Part shown: positions 39,991 to 48,687 of the stretch, piece by piece | How positions within the stretch are numbered: the first letter of the stretch is position 1 | Layout: each line of letters opens with the position of its first letter | Assembly (NCBI GenBank): GCA_020073375.1 | Contig: JAIQFG010000006.1 | Coordinates: forward strand, 1 to 64,000 | Length of the DNA: 64,000 nt | Origin: Terriglobia bacterium | GTDB taxonomy: Bacteria; Acidobacteriota; Terriglobia; Acidiferrales; UBA7541 | Direction of reading: 5' to 3' | The notes under the pieces: generated by a model | Database searches by the model: none | The model's input: the letters and a program-made list of their open reading frames with translations, nothing else | Told to the model about the DNA's origin: nothing | Position numbers and translations under genes: made by a program

Positions 39991-41847
39991 ATGGCGAATA
40001 CAATCGAAACGACCGACGAAAAAACCGGCAATCTTCACTGGGACCTCGGCATTCTGTACTCGGGCATCGCCGACCCGCGCCTGGACGCCGACCTGGCGAG
40101 CCTGAAGGACATGGCCGCGCATTTCTCGGCCAGCTATAAGGGCAAGCTGGCGGAACGGCTGGACGGCGCCATCCGCGACTACATCGAAATCGAGATGCTC
40201 AGCGGGAAGCTCGCCTCGTTTCTGTTCCTGCGCGAGACCACCGACCTGACCAACGCCGCGATCAAGGCCAGGCATGCCGCCTTTCAGCGCGAAATGAGCG
40301 CCGTGCGCGGCGAGCATCTCACCTTCTTTGAACTGGAACTGGTCCAACTGACCGACGAAACGCTGCTGGCGTCTTATGCCCATCATCCACTGGTGGCAAA
40401 GCACAAACCCTGGATCGAGCATATCCGCACTTTCAAGCCGCACTTTCTGATCGAGCCGGTTGAGGCCGCGCTCACCAAGCGCTCGCCTTTCGATTCCAGC
40501 GCGTGGGCCGATTTTTTCGACGAGGTCGAAGCCGACCTGGCGTTCACCTTCCGCGGCGAGTCCAAAAATCTTACGCAGGTGCTGCACCTGCTAAGCGAAT
40601 CGAAAGACGCCGGCGAGCGCGCCGAGGCCCTGCAGTGCGTGAATGACGGCCTGGGCGGGCCGTTCGTGAAATACGCCGCGCAGACGCTGTACATGGTCGC
40701 CGGGCTCAAGGCCGTCGAGGACAAGGAGCGCGGCTACGCGCACCCCATGGACGTGCGCAACAAATCGAATCGCATTCCCGATTCCGTCGTCGCGGTGCTG
40801 CACAAGTCCGTGACCAACGTCGGCGGGCCGCTGACGCGCCGCTATTACCAGTTAAAGGCGCGGCATCTGGGGCTGCCCCTGCTTCGCTGGAGCGACCGCA
40901 ACGCTCCCATGCCCTTCGCCGACACGTCGACGATTCCGTTCGATGAGGCGGCGAATATCGTTAAGACGTCGTACGAAAGTTTTAGCCCGACACTGACGGG
41001 AATAGTGAAAAGCTTTTTCGCCGACCGCCGCATTGACGTGCCGGTGGCCAAGGAGAAACGCAGCGGCGCGTTTAATTCCTCGCACGTGCTGCCGGGGGGC
41101 AAGCCGGTATCGTTCACGCTGCTGAATTATCTGGGATCGAACCGGGACGTGATGACCCTGGCGCACGAACTGGGCCACGGCGTTCACGGCATCCTCGCGG
41201 GCGAAGCGCAGGGGCCGTTGATGTTCCACGCGCCGATCGCGTACTGCGAAACGGCGTCGGTGTTCGGAGAGATGACCACGTTTACGTTCTTGAAGGACAG
41301 GCTCATGCGCTCCGGCGACAAGAGTTCGCTGCTGGCGCTGATCATGGAAAAAATCGACAGCACGATCAACACCGTGGTGCGCCAGATCGGCTTCTCGAAT
41401 TTCGAGCGGCGCCTGCACGGAATGGACGCGTCGTACACGGCGTGGAGCGAACCCAAGAAACTTTCCGTCGAGGAATTGAACGCCATCTGGCTGGGAACCG
41501 CGCAGGAACTGTACGGCAAGCAAGGCGAGATTTTCTCGTACGAACATTGCGACCGCCTGTGGGCGTATGTGCCGCATTTTCACAGCCCGTTTTACGTTTA
41601 CGGCTACGCCTTCGGCGAACTGCTGACGCAGAGCCTGTACGCGCAGCGCGGGCGATTGGGCGCGGCGTTCGAGCCGCTCTACCTGGACCTGCTGCGCTCC
41701 GGGTCGACGAAAAACGTTGTGGAGTTGCTCGAGCCCTTCGGCCTGGATGCGCGCAACGAGGCTTTCTGGAGGGACGGCATCCTGGGCAGCCTTGGCGCGT
41801 TGATCGAGGAAGCCGAGCAATTGTCGCGCGAGATGGGCGTGATTTAA
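39991..41847 (+). CDS. pepF: Oligoendopeptidase F (M3 family)
   Basis: The 618-residue cytoplasmic metallopeptidase has the M3 zinc motif VMTLAHELGHGVHG (His near residue 391), followed by the downstream glutamate region YCETASVFGEMTTF. The N-terminal helical half (WDLGILYSGIADPRLDADL, FLRETTDLTNAAIKARHAAF) and the C-terminal AYVPHFHSPFYVYGYAFGEL are typical of PepF. It cleaves peptides of about 7-17 residues. Length and motifs are standard. It stands alone between repeat elements. Confidence 0.95.
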   Translation: MANTIETTDEKTGNLHWDLGILYSGIADPRLDADLASLKDMAAHFSASYKGKLAERLDGAIRDYIEIEMLSGKLASFLFLRETTDLTNAAIKARHAAFQREMSAVRGEHLTFFELELVQLTDETLLASYAHHPLVAKHKPWIEHIRTFKPHFLIEPVEAALTKRSPFDSSAWADFFDEVEADLAFTFRGESKNLTQVLHLLSESKDAGERAEALQCVNDGLGGPFVKYAAQTLYMVAGLKAVEDKERGYAHPMDVRNKSNRIPDSVVAVLHKSVTNVGGPLTRRYYQLKARHLGLPLLRWSDRNAPMPFADTSTIPFDEAANIVKTSYESFSPTLTGIVKSFFADRRIDVPVAKEKRSGAFNSSHVLPGGKPVSFTLLNYLGSNRDVMTLAHELGHGVHGILAGEAQGPLMFHAPIAYCETASVFGEMTTFTFLKDRLMRSGDKSSLLALIMEKIDSTINTVVRQIGFSNFERRLHGMDASYTAWSEPKKLSVEELNAIWLGTAQELYGKQGEIFSYEHCDRLWAYVPHFHSPFYVYGYAFGELLTQSLYAQRGRLGAAFEPLYLDLLRSGSTKNVVELLEPFGLDARNEAFWRDGILGSLGALIEEAEQLSREMGVI

Positions 41848-41855
41848 GTTCGGGT

Positions 41856-41877
41856 GTGGGCTCTACTTGGAGCCCGC
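41856..41877. repeat. Family B palindromic repeat
   Basis: GTGGGCTCTACTTGGAGCCC-GC is the third copy of the hairpin at 39789, right after the pepF stop. The pepF gene is thus bracketed by family B copies. Confidence 0.8.
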
Positions 41878-41885
41878 AGAGAATG

Positions 41886-41913
41886 AGTAGGACAGGCTTC
41901 AGCCTGTCCTACC
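41886..41913. repeat. Family A single hairpin
   Basis: AGTAGGACAGGCTTCAGCC-TGTCCTACC is identical to the copy at 37497. Confidence 0.9.
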
Positions 41914-42005
41914 AAACCCCACCTCATTGCGACGCAATGGGTATACAATGCCTCGCAAATCCCGGGCCGGAATTCTGACTACAAATGAAAGGGCGAGGTT
42001 TCCCG

Positions 42006-42914
42006 ATGACCAAGCGTGGATTGATCCGATTTTTCCTGGCTGTGGCGATTGCGGCTTTGTTGATCACTGTGCCGGCGGGTGTCGGCGCGCAAGCCCCTCC
42101 CGCGCATAAAGCGAAAGCCCCCAGCTCGCTCCGCCTGTACATCTTCGATTGCGGCGTGCTGCACAACGCGGACATGGGCCGCTTTAATCTGAAAAACGAA
42201 GATGTCACGACCTCGGACATGTCCATGGGCTGTTACCTGATCGCGCATCCCAAAGGGAATCTGATCTGGGATACCGGCGCTGTTCCCGACGATTCCTGGA
42301 AGCCGACCGGGAAATCGGTAACCCATCACATCGCGCTTCCGGACGGCAGCACGCGCGACGCGGAACTGGGTGAGTCGCTGCGCGGGCAGTTGGCGAAAAT
42401 CGGTTACGCGCCCTCCGATATCAACTACCTTGCGCTTTCGCACTACCACTACGATCACACGGCAAACGCCAACGAATTCGCCGCCGCCACCTGGCTGGCG
42501 CGCCCTCTGGATCGCGAGGCGATGTTTGGCGGAAAGGCCGCCGGCACGCTGCAGCCTTCGACGTTTTCGGCACTGGAGAAAAGTAAGACGATCCTGCTGA
42601 CGACCGATGAATACGACGTGTTCGGCGACGGCAGCGTCATCCTGAAGTCCGCTCCCGGGCACACGCAGGGCCACCAGGTTGTGTACCTGAAGCTGCCCAA
42701 GACGGGCGGCGTGGTGCTTTCCGGCGATCTCTACCATTATCCGGCGGAGATGAAGCTCGATCGTGTCCCCACGTTCGAGTTCAACCAGGAGCAGACCCGC
42801 GCGAGCCGGAAGACAATCGACGCCTTCCTGAAGAAAATGAACGCGCAGCTTTGGATCCAGCACGACATTACCGGGTTCGCGAAGCTGAAGAAGTCGCCGC
42901 AATTTTATGAGTAG
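42006..42914 (+). CDS. Secreted metallo-beta-lactamase-fold hydrolase (AHL-lactonase-like)
   Basis: The 302-residue product has a signal peptide (RGLIRFFLAVAIAALLITVP, then AGVGA-QA) and an MBL fold. The zinc motif SHYHYDHTANANEF lies near residue 144, with APGHTQGHQVVYL and SGDLYHYPAEM following. The opening LYIFDCGVLHNADMGRFN and SMGCYLIAHPKGNLIWDTG are characteristic of AttM/AiiA-type N-acyl homoserine lactonases. A lactonase or esterase role is inferred; the exact substrate is not proven. Start 42006 has GAGG 7 bases before it. Confidence 0.8.
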   Translation: MTKRGLIRFFLAVAIAALLITVPAGVGAQAPPAHKAKAPSSLRLYIFDCGVLHNADMGRFNLKNEDVTTSDMSMGCYLIAHPKGNLIWDTGAVPDDSWKPTGKSVTHHIALPDGSTRDAELGESLRGQLAKIGYAPSDINYLALSHYHYDHTANANEFAAATWLARPLDREAMFGGKAAGTLQPSTFSALEKSKTILLTTDEYDVFGDGSVILKSAPGHTQGHQVVYLKLPKTGGVVLSGDLYHYPAEMKLDRVPTFEFNQEQTRASRKTIDAFLKKMNAQLWIQHDITGFAKLKKSPQFYE

Positions 42915-43014
42915 GCGCCGACTGAAAATTCAGGAATAGTGCTGCGGTGCGTGAGATTTCTTGCTTCCAGGCTAGAAACCCGAATCAAGAATCCTATGCA
43001 TAGGGACTCATTCC

Positions 43015-43257
43015 GTGGAAGAGCTTCGAAAAATACTGCACTTCCTGGCTTCCCTGACGCCGCGAGAAATCGCGCTCCTTGGCGCACTTGGCACCTCCAT
43101 TTCAACCTGGATAATAGGGATCCAAATGCGGCGAAAGATAAGACGTGATCTCGGAAGAAAAGCGACGGAAACCGACCTAACTTCGATCAATACCTGGATG
43201 AAAGTCGATGAGGCGGAAGAGAGAAAGATTCGCAATGATCCAGCTGAGCCCAGGTGA
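43015..43257 (+). CDS. Small single-helix membrane protein, unknown
   Basis: The 80-residue product from GTG 43015 has one membrane helix (IALLGALGTSISTWIIGIQM) and a basic, then acidic tail (RRKIRRDLGRKATETD, KVDEAEERKIRND). AGGGA lies about 10 bases upstream. Base composition is more AT-rich than the neighbours. No family is recognised and it may not be a real gene. Confidence 0.4.
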   Translation: MEELRKILHFLASLTPREIALLGALGTSISTWIIGIQMRRKIRRDLGRKATETDLTSINTWMKVDEAEERKIRNDPAEPR

Positions 43258-43342
43258 GGTGTCTTGATCACTGACAAGTGGGCTGCCGGATGCGCAAACT
43301 GACGCCACCTTCAGCCCTTTTGTTCCGATTCCTGAAACCCTA

Positions 43343-43351
43343 TGCTAAACT
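43343..43351 (+). promoter_or_regulatory. Extended -10 promoter candidate for yebC
   Basis: TGC-TAAACT lies 57 bases before the YebC ATG and fits TGnTATAAT with two mismatches. No clear -35 is visible. Confidence 0.3.
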
Positions 43352-43407
43352 ATCCCGGCAAAGAGCAGGGATTAGTCCCCCAACTCGTTTCCTAAGAGGC
43401 GATTACC

Positions 43408-44163
43408 ATGTCTGGGCACTCTAAGTGGGCAACCATCAAGCACAAGAAGGCGGCGACCGACGCCAAGCGCGGGCGCGCCTTCACCAAAGTGATTCGCGAA
43501 ATTACGATTGCCGCGCGCGTGGGCGGCGGCGATCCGAATTCCAATCCGCGATTGCGCACCGCGATCCTGGCCGCCAAGAATGAAAACATGCCGAGCGACA
43601 ACATTGAACGCGCCGTGGCGCGCGGCACAGGGACGCTCGAAGGCGAGCAGTACGAAGAAGTAAAGTTCGAGGGCTACGGCCCCGCAGGCGTGGGCATCAT
43701 CATTGAGGTGGTTTCCACCAATCGCAACCGCGTGGTCAGCGAGATCCGGCACATCATGAACAAGCATGGGGGCAACCTGGCCGAAACCGGCGCGGTGGGA
43801 TGGATGTTCTCGCGTAAGGGCGACATCGTGGTGGCCAAGGAAAAGGCTGACGAGGACAAGATGCTTTCGATCGTCCTCGACGCCGGCGCCGAGGATTTGC
43901 GCGACGACGGTGAGGCCTGGGAAGTGCTGACTCCGCCCGAAGCCTTTGAGCCGGTGCGCGAGGCGCTGACCAAAGCGGGCATCAATCCAGATTCGGCCGA
44001 AGTCGGCTGGGTGCCGCAAAATTACGTGAAACTGACCGGCAACCAGGCGGCGCAGATGCTGCGCCTGATGGAAGCGCTGGAAGAACACGACGACATTCAG
44101 AAGGTGTACGCCAACTTCGACATCGACGAAAAAGAAATTCAGGCCGTGATGGCCGCGGAATAG
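43408..44163 (+). CDS. yebC: YebC/PmpR-family (TACO1) protein
   Basis: The 251-residue protein has the invariant start MSGHSKWATIKHKKAATDAK, then RGRAFTKVIREITIAARVGG, AKNENMPSDNIERAVARGTG, YEEVKFEGYGPAGVGIIIEV and HGGNLAETGAVGWMFSRKG. This family acts in translation or transcription control: the mitochondrial relative TACO1 helps ribosomes through difficult stretches, while PmpR-like members bind promoters. Length is standard. It lies directly upstream of ruvC, a gene order seen in many bacteria, with a family A hairpin between. Confidence 0.95.
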   Translation: MSGHSKWATIKHKKAATDAKRGRAFTKVIREITIAARVGGGDPNSNPRLRTAILAAKNENMPSDNIERAVARGTGTLEGEQYEEVKFEGYGPAGVGIIIEVVSTNRNRVVSEIRHIMNKHGGNLAETGAVGWMFSRKGDIVVAKEKADEDKMLSIVLDAGAEDLRDDGEAWEVLTPPEAFEPVREALTKAGINPDSAEVGWVPQNYVKLTGNQAAQMLRLMEALEEHDDIQKVYANFDIDEKEIQAVMAAE

Positions 44164-44178
44164 TTCCGGAACGGTTTG

Positions 44179-44205
44179 GTAGGACAGGCTTCAAGCCTGT
44201 CCTAC
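44179..44205. repeat. Family A single hairpin
   Basis: GTAGGACAGGCTTCAAGCC-TGTCCTAC is a perfect palindrome between yebC and ruvC, at a place where a terminator could act. Confidence 0.9.
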
Positions 44206-44274
44206 TTAAAACCCCCGCACACCTCTCCTAAAAAATTGTGGCCGCGCCCCCCCTGCCGCCGTACACTCAGTGCC

Positions 44275-44907
44275 GTGCCGCAATCCTCCTCGATTGGCGA
44301 AAAAACGAACGGAAAATTCTTCCGCGTGCTGGGCGTCGATCCGGCCGCCGCGGGCGCGACCGGCTACGGCGTGGTGGAAAGCGACGGGCGGCGCTGCCGC
44401 ATGCTGCGCTTCGGCGCGCTGCGCGCCACGCGCAAGGGGCCTGAACATTTTCCCGCGCGGCTCCGCGAAATTCACGCGATGCTTGCCGAACTGATCGAGG
44501 AATTTCAGCCGCACGGCGTCGCCGTCGAATCCGTGTTCACCGCGCTCAACATGAAAACGGCGCTCCGCTTGGCCGAGGTTCGCGGCGTGGTGCTGCTGGC
44601 CGCGGCGCAGCGGGACATTCCCGTGAGCAGCTATTCGCCCCGCGAAGTGAAGTCTTCGGTGGCGGGTTACGGGAACGCGGACAAGCAGCAGATGCAGCTG
44701 ATGGTCCGCGCGCTGCTGAACATGAGCGAAACGCCCGAACCCGCCGACGCCGCCGACGCCCTGGCCGTGGCGCTGTGCCATATTCAAGCGGCGCAATTTC
44801 GCGCCCGGCTCGATGCCGGCCGGGACTCAGCCAACGATTCGCCCGCTCCCGCTCCGCGCAGCGCGCGCAGCCGCACGGACTTTTCGCGCATCTCACTGTT
44901 GCGATGA
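44275..44907 (+). CDS. ruvC: Holliday junction resolvase RuvC
   Basis: The 210-residue protein has the RNase H-like fold of RuvC: RVLGVDPAAAGATGYGVVES (first catalytic Asp), GVAVESVFTALNMKTALRL (Glu), YSPREVKSSVAGYGNADKQQ and PADAADALAVALCHIQ with the last two acidic residues. It cleaves four-way junctions in recombination with RuvAB, which are not in the window. GTG 44275 is the only reasonable start; no ribosome site stands out. The C-terminal 35 residues are a low-complexity tail. It overlaps the next gene by ATGA. Confidence 0.9.
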   Translation: MPQSSSIGEKTNGKFFRVLGVDPAAAGATGYGVVESDGRRCRMLRFGALRATRKGPEHFPARLREIHAMLAELIEEFQPHGVAVESVFTALNMKTALRLAEVRGVVLLAAAQRDIPVSSYSPREVKSSVAGYGNADKQQMQLMVRALLNMSETPEPADAADALAVALCHIQAAQFRARLDAGRDSANDSPAPAPRSARSRTDFSRISLLR

Positions 44908-45566
44908 CTCGGCACACGTTCTACTCCCGGCTCCTGCTCCCGCTGATTTGCGCCTTGCTGATCGTTCCGGCAATCCACGCGGCGCCGGGCGCGGCCACCG
45001 TTTCTTACCGCCGCGTATTCAAGGGCAGCACGCCGGAATTCATCGAGATCAAAATCACCGAGCCGGGCAAGGCCACGTTTGAAATTCGCCAGCTGGAAGA
45101 AGACCCCAATCCTGAACCCTTTGAAGTGGGCGCCCCGGTGCGCCAAAAAATCCTGGAGCTGGCCGCGAGCCTGAACAACTTCGATATCCCGAGCCTGGAT
45201 ATCCACAAAAAAATCGCAAACCTGGGCGAGAAGACGTTTCGCTACGAGCGCGACGGCGAAGTTCACCAGACCACTTTCAACTACACGCTGAGCGTCCCGG
45301 CCAACCAGTTGATGCAAATCTTTGAGGGTCTCGCCCGGCAGCAGACCGACCTGACGCTGCTGGTGCGAAACGTCAAATACGACCGCCTTGGCGTCAATGA
45401 CGCGCTGATGCAATTCGAGTCAGACATGGACCACAGGCTGCTGCCGGAGCCTGAGCGTTTCCTTTCCGTCCTCGACCAGATCGCCGCGGATTCCCACTTC
45501 GTGGATATCGCCCGTACGCGGGCGCGCGCGATTGCGCAAAATATCCGCAATACCAACGGGCATTGA
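44904..45566 (+). CDS. Secreted protein of unknown function, coupled to ruvC
   Basis: The 220-residue product has a signal peptide (LLLPLICALLIVPAIHA-AP). A short beta-rich domain follows (VSYRRVFKGSTPEFIEIKIT, KATFEIRQLEEDPNPEPFEV), then helices (MQIFEGLARQQTDLTLLVRN, FLSVLDQIAADSHFVDIART). No family is recognised. Its ATG overlaps the ruvC stop, so it is translated from the ruvC message although a secreted protein has no obvious link to recombination. The gap 45567-45823 holds a family A element. Confidence 0.65.
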   Translation: MTRHTFYSRLLLPLICALLIVPAIHAAPGAATVSYRRVFKGSTPEFIEIKITEPGKATFEIRQLEEDPNPEPFEVGAPVRQKILELAASLNNFDIPSLDIHKKIANLGEKTFRYERDGEVHQTTFNYTLSVPANQLMQIFEGLARQQTDLTLLVRNVKYDRLGVNDALMQFESDMDHRLLPEPERFLSVLDQIAADSHFVDIARTRARAIAQNIRNTNGH

Positions 45567-45624
45567 AGCTTCCAATTACTTATCGGATTGGATTATTCCC
45601 GCCCAATCAGGGCGCGGGATCTTA

Positions 45625-45710
45625 GTAGCACAGGCTTCAGCCAGTGGGGGTTAGTTGCGCGTGGACCGCTCCTGCCAGCACTAAACCCCACAGGCTGAAG
45701 CCTGTGCCAC
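45625..45710. repeat. Family A palindromic element, paired
   Basis: GTAGCACAGGCTTCAGCC-AGTGGGGGTTAG is mirrored by TAAACCCCACAGGCTGAAG-CCTGTGCCAC. The left hairpin is partly decayed. Confidence 0.75.
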
Positions 45711-45823
45711 TGGACCTTCCAGGCGTCAAAGTTTTCGGAAGTGCTCAATCTGGAACATTCTCTGAGCCGCGACGGCCGATTCCCGCATCCAAGTTAATAT
45801 CAGGATTGCTGGGCCAGGTGTCC

Positions 45824-47629
45824 ATGAACAACCCTCTGCGGTTCCTGTCAGGCTTCTGCTTCGCGCTCGCCCTGGTGTCTCTGGCGGCGCCGTCCATTCG
45901 CGCCCAGGATTACGATTCCATGCGCGTGGTCCGCTTGAGCCGCGCGGAGGGGCAAGTCCAGGTATTGCACGCGGGCAGCGACGCCTGGGAAGATGCGCCG
46001 GCCAACCTGCCCTTGCAGGAGGGCGACACTTTGGCTACGCAGGACGGCTTGGCCGAAGTGGAATTCGAGAATGGCGCGACGGCTTACGTCGCGGAAAATT
46101 CCACGTTGCAATTCGCCGGCCTCGGCTTTTCCGGTGAAGGCGGCCGCGTCACCTCGCTGAATCTGACCAGTGGCGCCGCAACTTTTTACGCCAATCCCAC
46201 AACCCAGGATTCTTTCCGCGTGGCTACACCCACGCTTGACGTTGCGATCGCCGAACGCGCCGAATTCCGCGCCGATGCGTTCCGCGACGGCGCGGCGGTC
46301 CAGGCGCTGCTCGGGACGGTCACGGTGAGCACCACGCGCGGGTCCACACAACTTGAAAAGGGCCAGAGCGTCGCGGTCCACGAAAACGACCTGCAGGATT
46401 TCAGCGTTGGCCGTCTCCCCGTGCCGGACGCGTTCGACCAGTGGGTCACCGAAGAGGGCGAGATCATTCGCTCCGGAAACAAAAACACGCTCAGCTATAT
46501 CAACTCGCCCAACTATTACGGATTGTCGGACCTCGCCCTGTACGGCACGTGGATCAATCTCCCGGGCCTGGGAATTTCCTGGCGCCCGTTTCGAGCCGGC
46601 ATCAGCTGGACGCCCTACCAAAACGGAATCTGGGTTCTCGACGCGCGTCTGGGATGGATCTGGGTGAGCAACGAACCGTGGGGATGGATGCCCTATCATT
46701 TCGGAACCTGGCAGCTTTCGCCAACGCTGGGCTGGATCTGGATTGCTGGAGGACCCGCGGGGCTGCGCCACTGGGAGCCTTCGCGCGTCAACTGGGTGCG
46801 CGCGGGAAATCAAGTGGGCTGGGTGGCGAAGAGTCCGAACGATCGAGACGGCGCTCCGGCGAACGTCGCCAACGGTGTGCACACGCGGCCGGGCCGGCCT
46901 TCGCAGGTTGCAAATGGCGGCAACGAAATTTTATCGGGGAAGGCGCTGCTGGGTGCGACGCCCGTCAAGGGGCCGCCTCCGGAATTCGCTTCCCATCCGT
47001 CCAGTATGGCGCGGCGCTCTGAAAATCCGGTCACGATTCGCCCCGCGGCGCCGATGCAGGATCCCAACTCGTCGATTGTCTTCGACCGCGGTACGCACAC
47101 GTTCATCAATCGCGACGGGACGGGCGGGGCGCAAAACGACAGCAGGGCTCGCGCCGGGGCCTTGCCTCGGCCCGGTTCGCAAAATGAAATTCCGCGAGTG
47201 ACGATTCCGCCTTCGGGCGCGATGGATTCACGCACCGATCGCGTGCTGCTGCCGCCCCCATATCCGGTGGCTCCTCCCGTGCGGCAGAATGCGCCGCCGA
47301 GCGAAAATCCGCCGGCGCGGCCTCCGATAGCTCCTAAGACGATGAACCCGCTCGGCTCCATGCCGCGAACCGTCGCGCCGCCCGTAATGCCCGCGCCGGT
47401 TGCGCCAGGGCAGCAAATGCGCGGGAATCCGGGGCCGGCTGTTCCGCCGCCTCCTGTTTCAAGCGCGCCGCGCCCGGTGGCTCCGCCTTCTGCGCCGCCG
47501 CAACCGCAAGCGCCGCCGCAGCACATGCAAAATCAACTTGGCTCCGCGGCGCGGCCTGCGGCTCCGCAAGGCGCTCCCGCGCCGCGCGCGCCAGCTTCTC
47601 CCACGCCAACACCCGACCCGAAGCGGTGA
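45824..47629 (+). CDS. Secreted FecR-domain protein with Trp-rich repeats and Pro-rich tail
   Basis: The 601-residue product has a signal peptide (FCFALALVSLAAPSIRA-QD). A FecR domain follows (RAEGQVQVLHAGSDAWEDAP, LPLQEGDTLATQDGLAEVEF, NSTLQFAGLGFSGEGGRVTS, about residues 30-210). Next is a tryptophan-rich segment of short repeats (YGTWINLPGLGISWRPF, GISWTPYQNGIWVL, GWIWVSNEPWGWMPYHFGTW), the DUF6600-type pattern, about 240-340. The last 200 residues are Pro/Ala/Arg-rich and disordered. It is not a cytoplasmic-membrane anti-sigma factor, as no membrane helix follows the FecR domain. The role is probably structural or sensory at the envelope. Confidence 0.8.
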   Translation: MNNPLRFLSGFCFALALVSLAAPSIRAQDYDSMRVVRLSRAEGQVQVLHAGSDAWEDAPANLPLQEGDTLATQDGLAEVEFENGATAYVAENSTLQFAGLGFSGEGGRVTSLNLTSGAATFYANPTTQDSFRVATPTLDVAIAERAEFRADAFRDGAAVQALLGTVTVSTTRGSTQLEKGQSVAVHENDLQDFSVGRLPVPDAFDQWVTEEGEIIRSGNKNTLSYINSPNYYGLSDLALYGTWINLPGLGISWRPFRAGISWTPYQNGIWVLDARLGWIWVSNEPWGWMPYHFGTWQLSPTLGWIWIAGGPAGLRHWEPSRVNWVRAGNQVGWVAKSPNDRDGAPANVANGVHTRPGRPSQVANGGNEILSGKALLGATPVKGPPPEFASHPSSMARRSENPVTIRPAAPMQDPNSSIVFDRGTHTFINRDGTGGAQNDSRARAGALPRPGSQNEIPRVTIPPSGAMDSRTDRVLLPPPYPVAPPVRQNAPPSENPPARPPIAPKTMNPLGSMPRTVAPPVMPAPVAPGQQMRGNPGPAVPPPPVSSAPRPVAPPSAPPQPQAPPQHMQNQLGSAARPAAPQGAPAPRAPASPTPTPDPKR

Positions 47630-47735
47630 GCAAGCCCGCTCGTGCGCGACTCAAATCTTGAGCGCGCGAATCGGGCACCTCCGGAATTTCAATTGGGCAA
47701 CATGTGTTCCGGCCAGGCTAAATGCGGTCGGGGGG

Positions 47736-47836
47736 GTAGCACAGCCACTCTTGGCTGTGTGGGTTTGTACCTCGCTCGGGCGCAGCCGGTTCACTTTCGG
47801 CTTCGAAACCCGCACAGCCAAGAGCGGCTGTGCCAC
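47736..47836. repeat. Family A palindromic element, paired hairpins
   Basis: GTAGCACAGCCACTCTTGGC-TGTGTGGGTTTG is mirrored by AAACCCGCACAGCCAAGAG-CGGCTGTGCCAC. It lies between convergent genes. Confidence 0.85.
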
Positions 47837-47837
47837 T

Positions 47838-48659
47838 TCACCCAATCACAATCCCTGCGTAGCCGACGACTTCGCTCAGATCTCCGTTCACTTCTCCTGA
47901 AGTCGCGTAGCGCAACAGCTCGGCATGAGTCGCGCCGAGTTCGCGCGCCGCTGCCAGAGTGGCAACCGCCGCGCCGTAACCGCACATGGAAATTTCCTCG
48001 TTCCGCACCGTGTCATAGAGGCCGCGAGGGTCGAGCGCGAGGATGCAGTCGATCGCTTTGCGGTCCTTCACGCGCGTCACGGCGTCGCTTTCGTAATGAT
48101 TCATGTCCGAACTGGCAATCAGCAGGATCGGGTCGCTCTCTGAAAGCATAACTTGCGCCAGCGCGCGGCCCAGCGATTCCAGATTTTCGTATGGCACGGA
48201 AGCAATCACGATGGGAACGAACGAAACCTGCGGCGCGAGCCGCTGCAGAATCGGCAGCTGCACTTCGAGCGAATGCTCGGCGCTGTGCGCCACGCTGTCT
48301 TCGCGCAGCAGCGGGCAGGCGCTCGCAATTTTCTCAGCCAGCTGAAAATCGATCTGTGCCAAACCCAGCGGCGTTTGCCAGGCACCCTCGGAAAGAATCG
48401 CCATCGGCGCGCCGCGCGGATAATGCCGCGGGCCGATCAGAATCACGCGCGCCGGAATTTCAATGCGCCGAAAGACTTCCGCTGCCACGGCGCCCGAGTA
48501 CGTGTATCCGGCGTGCGGCACCATGCAGGCGATCGCGGAGATTTTCTGATCGTCTTTTTTTTCGCTCGAGGAAGGCGCGAGCAAGGAATCGACCGTCTCC
48601 AGCAGGCGCGCGGGTTCGCCGGGATAAAACCGGCCGGCGACAGCAGGAGGACGAATCAT
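47838..48659 (-). CDS. amrB: AmmeMemoRadiSam system protein B (MEMO1 family)
   Basis: The 273-residue protein matches MEMO1/AmrB: RPPAVAGRFYPGEPARLLET, ACMVPHAGYTYSGAVAAEVF, VILIGPRHYPRGAPMAILSE, DSVAHSAEHSLEVQLPILQ, IASSDMNHYESDAVTRVKDR and GYGAAVATLAAARELGATHA. It keeps the metal-binding His residues (PHAGYTY, EHSLEVQLP, SSDMNHY) of this dioxygenase-like fold. The family often sits with an AMMECR1 protein and a radical SAM enzyme, but neither is here. GGAGG lies a few bases before the ATG. Confidence 0.9.
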   Translation of the reverse strand: MIRPPAVAGRFYPGEPARLLETVDSLLAPSSSEKKDDQKISAIACMVPHAGYTYSGAVAAEVFRRIEIPARVILIGPRHYPRGAPMAILSEGAWQTPLGLAQIDFQLAEKIASACPLLREDSVAHSAEHSLEVQLPILQRLAPQVSFVPIVIASVPYENLESLGRALAQVMLSESDPILLIASSDMNHYESDAVTRVKDRKAIDCILALDPRGLYDTVRNEEISMCGYGAAVATLAAARELGATHAELLRYATSGEVNGDLSEVVGYAGIVIG

Positions 48660-48687
48660 GAAGAGCCCCCGGGCTCGTTTGCGCGGA

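Noticed and set aside
45644..45823. N-terminal extension of the FecR protein
   Set aside because: The extension translates a family A repeat; the signal peptide begins at 45824.
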